Source: Anticarsia gemmatalis
Taxonomy: Eukaryota; Arthropoda; Insecta; Lepidoptera; Erebidae
Length of the DNA stretch: 64,000 nt
Reading direction: 5' to 3'
Assembly (NCBI RefSeq): GCF_050436995.1
Contig: NC_134745.1
Location: forward strand, 4,030,001 to 4,094,000
The notes below the pieces were generated by a model. That model was not told the DNA's origin. It saw only the letters and a program-made list of their open reading frames with translations, and did no database searches. A program made the translations under genes and the position numbers. Below, piece by piece: positions 60,291 to 64,000 of this stretch. Positions within the stretch are counted from its first letter, which is position 1. Every line of letters starts with the position of its first letter.

Positions 60291-63200
60291 CTTAGTATTA
60301 TAAGAAAATGTTTTGTACAAATCTTATTTCCATATTGCAGTTTTTTGATAACTGTCATTGTTTTGTTATGCTACTGTGAAACTTATACCTATTTTAGAGA
60401 ATATTTTTCTTGAACAAATACAGTGGACTGGAATCATGGATATACTTGTTTGATTAATTGCTCTTGTGCAATATAGCTTTTTATCAAGTGTAAACCAAAA
60501 CTTTAGTGCTCTATCTATTGCTTAACTACTTACCTAAATTGATAAGAATTTATGTAGTTTACATAATAGTGATAAGACTGTTTCTTTAATTTAGATGTAA
60601 ATGTTATAAACAAGCTCATTGGTACTACTAGCCTATAGGACATTAGGTTATGATGCAATGAAAACACTTTTGGGTTTGAGAAATTTATTTCCATTAACAT
60701 AGTGGTTCAGACGCGTCACTTCACAGTTATTCAAGATAATAAGCTCGAAGAAAGGCTAAATTCATACATAGTACCAAATAAGTAGAGATACCACAAGCCA
60801 TCATAATAATATATGGTTATAATAGAATCCATTTTCATTTGGGTATTCTGGATAATATGACTAACGATTTTTTTAGGTTGAATATCTTAGATTTATGAGT
60901 AATAGTGGTATATAAACATCAAACATTCCTTTAATATTAGTAGATACAATAATTGCAAAGATTGAATGATAAGACTATTATAAGTACTTTTTTCTTTTAT
61001 ATATTTCGTACAGGTACAAAAGTAGCATCATGATACATATTAGATAACTACCCATCGTCTGTTTGATCATTGCTTTGATGATCATCATTAGGTGTTACAC
61101 AAATTCTCTTCCTTGACGAAACAAAATAAGAGAAAATGATTAATCTGCAATCAGTTTCTCGTACTCTGTTAGTTAAGCCGGCGGGCTTTATGAAGAAGTT
61201 TGATTTATAGCGACTAAACTTTCTGTAACCTATACGATTAAGGTATATCGAACATTTTCATTTACTATTGTAACATCGGAGTTATTCTATATCATAGGTA
61301 AACTGTATTTTTCTAAATGCTACTCTAAGATCTTTTCTATCTATTACGTAGTTACAAAATAATTTAGAAACTGCTATATCTTGTGAGGTCATGACAACTT
61401 GTCGGAATAGTATTAATGTGCACAAAAAACAACGACGGGAAAGCAGAATATAATAGTGATGAAGAATAAATGGTCGACCAGACATCCGACAAAAGTATCC
61501 TGGTGGAAGTTCCAGTTAACTATTGAGTTCAATACTACCTGGACCCCTTCCACTTGCTCCAGTTTCTCTAGTATTCAATGTAATGAAAATAAATTGGATA
61601 CGACCCAACTCGCTTATTGTTCATAATTGGTTTTTGTGCACGCTACATAATGTATAGTCTACTCTACGTCGATATAAAGATAGTATAAAATGTTGTTACT
61701 TACTGTAATGTGTCGAACCGGGAGAGAATTCTCAATACCATGCTACAACTATCTACTCTAGTGATCCGTAACACGAACATGAAATTTCTAAAAGTATTCA
61801 GTACAGGGTTCCCTATTTCATTTGTTTTAAGTCATGTGTATATAACCATGTAACTTTAATGATGGTGTAAAATTCTGTATTATCAAAAGTGTTAACATCA
61901 AATAATACCACGTCGTAGTTTGATTTGATAAAATAGGAAACCCTGCTACTCTAGTTATTATAGGTACAACATTATTATTTGAGGTTCAATCTATTCTAGT
62001 TACAAATAGGAGTAGGTAAATTATAGTTAAAACTTTTATAAAATTCATCACTGGATATTTCACAGCCGTTTATAACATTTGCACTTTTAATAGCTTGAAA
62101 TGTCCTATATATTTTACCAAGGGAATATTTTAAAAGTGATAGGTACAGTTAAAACTTAAATACATATACACGAATTAGCTGTGGACTTGAACAATGTCCA
62201 ATAAATACACAGGTATTTTCCAAATACACCACAATAATAGCTCTAAATTAAGAATACATATTGTGGCTAGTGTATAACATTACCTATCTATTTTTAAAAG
62301 TTTTACTTTTAATTAAATTAAGGAAGCCTGTTACAACTCCAGTTCTATTTTTCCAATTACTAGATTCGTTCAGCGATAATTTCAGGGCTAAGTGAAATTT
62401 TGCTACACCGAATGTTAAGTAGTCATGTGGGTATTCTAATGAATGTTTGAATTTGGAGTAATGAGAATGGTAATAAGCAACATAAAGGAATGAAATAAAA
62501 CACAAAATAAAAGGACCGATTCAGTGTATTTGTGATCATTTTCAATAAGTATAAACGTAATTTTATACAAAAGAACATTATACAATTCGTAGGATGACTT
62601 TACATAATACAACGATAAGACACAGTTACTGTGGCGAAACAAGTGTAAAATATTATGATGTATAATTCAAAAACAAGCAATGAAACTTCATGATATGCTA
62701 ATTAAATTGATAGTAAGTATATGAATTTACGCGATCATAACAAATAATTCACGCCGACTAGCTAAACACATTATAATGTAATACTCAAAGTAGTACATTT
62801 GTCATTAAATTTTATTTTGATATTTCAACGCGTGTTTAATGACCAATGGTAGAAATATACTGAGATATGACGATAACAAATGATATGAAAACGATCGATT
62901 GTATAAACTAGATGTGGCTCGCCACTGATGAAACATTGTTTAAAAAGACACCAAGTCCCTAAGCGGGGAAGTGTACCAACTACAAGGTTCTGTCATGGAA
63001 AATTGAGACGTAAACACGAATGAACACCGAAAGCTCAACTATCATCAAATAAATAACTACAGTTAAAAAAATAAACGTAGATTATATACAGAAATGATAC
63101 GATACCAGTCACAGCTACTTAACAACGTCCTACGCCACTATATATAGCTTTGGATAATCGTAACGACAACACGTTTATGGCTAAAACTAATTTACAATAA

Positions 63201-63589
63201 AGCTTTTTAGAACAACATTTACATACAATGAAAAATATTAACAAGTGGGGTTCCGGGGTGTTCGCTACTGGTGCTGGGAAACATCTTTAATATATCTACA
63301 CCCTTCTCGACGTTCGAACTGAACACGATCACGAAGAAGACTATCTGAGGCACTTCGTTTATACAAAATATTTCCAGGTTATTTGACGGACAGGTCCTTC
63401 AACCATACTCTCGTTAACCGAGTGGGCGGTCGGACACGTGGGAGGACAACGCTAACGATCTGTCGGTGTATGTAGCCGACACGTGGGAGTAGGGCGGCGT
63501 AACCAACTGCGGTTTGTGACAGTCACAGTACAGTGTACAGCGCACGGTACCGCACAGTGCTCGCTGCACGGCACTGTACCGCGCGCCGC
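60291..63589. other. Intergenic region after AK2
   Basis: Holds the 3' ends of AK2 (plus) and of the SH3 protein (minus). I find no canonical AATAAA close to the AK2 stop. A probable MITE lies at 61804-61945. No gene is supported. Confidence 0.5.
61804..61945. mobile_element. Probable 142-bp MITE
   Basis: The ends are inverted repeats of CAGGGTT(C/T)CCTATTT(C/T)AT type. No clean target duplication can be set, so the borders are approximate. It is non-coding. Confidence 0.45.
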
Positions 63590-64000
63590 TCAGTGCTCGT
63601 GCAGGCGGTCGTGCGAGCGCGACGACGAGCGCGACGTCTTGCGCTGGTCCAGGTACGCCGCCGGGGCCCAGCCCTCGCCGTGGCCGCCTGGAATATACAC
63701 GACAAAGTTTAAAAAATATGCTTTATCAAAACACATTTACGTAACATACATATTGATAGTCAGCATTTCTGTATGAAAATAATTAATTTTTGGTGGGTCG
63801 TCCGTTGTTAACTATTTTAAAGCCGGTGAAGGGATGATAAAGTGTATACAGTACGTACCGGCGAGCCGCACGTACCACCAGCCGGCGCAGCCGACCTTGA
63901 GCAGCTCGGCGTGCTGGCCCTCCCGCAGCGACACCTCGCTGGGCCCCACCGCCGTGTAGTCCGACAGCGCCACCAGCGCACACCCCACCGCCTGTACCAC
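63590..64000 (-). CDS. C-terminal SH3-domain protein (partial), possibly a Dbl-family Rho exchange factor
   Basis: Two exons are visible: 64000-63859, open at the window edge, and 63687-63590, ending in TGA. They join in phase to 79 residues. An SH3 domain is clear: ALVALSDYTAVGPSEVSLREG, then GWWYVRLAG, then EGWAPAAYL. These correspond to the ALYDY, WW and GxxPxxY-like positions of the fold. The tail is basic and Ser/Arg-rich (QRKTSRSSSRSHDR) and ends shortly after. A C-terminal SH3 with EGW(A/V)PA resembles the DBS/MCF2L type of Rho guanine exchange factor, but other SH3 proteins are possible, because the catalytic part is outside the window. Confidence 0.75.

Noticed and set aside
1..64000. 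CRISPR array, prokaryotic operon, phage or defence island
   Set aside because: The genes have introns and animal orthologues, and no regularly spaced direct repeats are seen.

Overview
The window looks like nuclear DNA from an insect, most likely a moth or butterfly. The evidence is AT-rich non-coding DNA, many short introns with GT-AG ends, very GC-rich exons in some genes, and small mobile elements of lepidopteran type: Helitron fragments ending in CTAG, a tRNA-like SINE, 5'-truncated LINE ends and several MITEs. There is no prokaryotic operon, CRISPR array, phage or virus gene.

Layout from left to right. 1-3680 is intergenic, with a Helitron fragment and a GC-rich repeat island. 3681-14336 (+) is a 22-exon gene for PAS-domain serine/threonine kinase (PASK). 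14337-18821 holds its 3' flank with two MITEs and a duplicated block that spans the stop codon. 18822-38624 (+) is prolyl endopeptidase (PREP): a conserved 15-exon, 705-residue core from 24030, plus a candidate upstream exon at 18822-18965 that would add a mitochondrial-type leader. 40710-48369 (-) is Staufen with five double-stranded RNA binding domains, convergent with PREP. 49570-58357 (-) is the nucleoporin NUP188 (16 exons, 1,831 residues). 59173-60290 (+) is adenylate kinase 2 (3 exons), divergent from NUP188. 63590-64000 (-) is the C-terminal end of an SH3-domain protein that runs off the window.

Exon borders were worked out by hand from splice sites, reading phase and remembered family sequences. 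In every multi-exon model the phases join without a frameshift or internal stop. Genes are unrelated housekeeping or regulatory genes: nutrient-sensing kinase, oligopeptidase, mRNA localisation, nuclear pore, adenine nucleotide balance and probably Rho signalling. No shared pathway is evident beyond chance neighbourhood.

I do not see a convincing new multi-gene system. The observations most worth checking are the two alternative N-termini of PREP, an 801-bp inverted-repeat element that almost fills one NUP188 intron and carries many ACACAGTA-like motifs, several near-perfect hairpins in introns, and a phosphatase-docking-like motif in the NUP188 tail.
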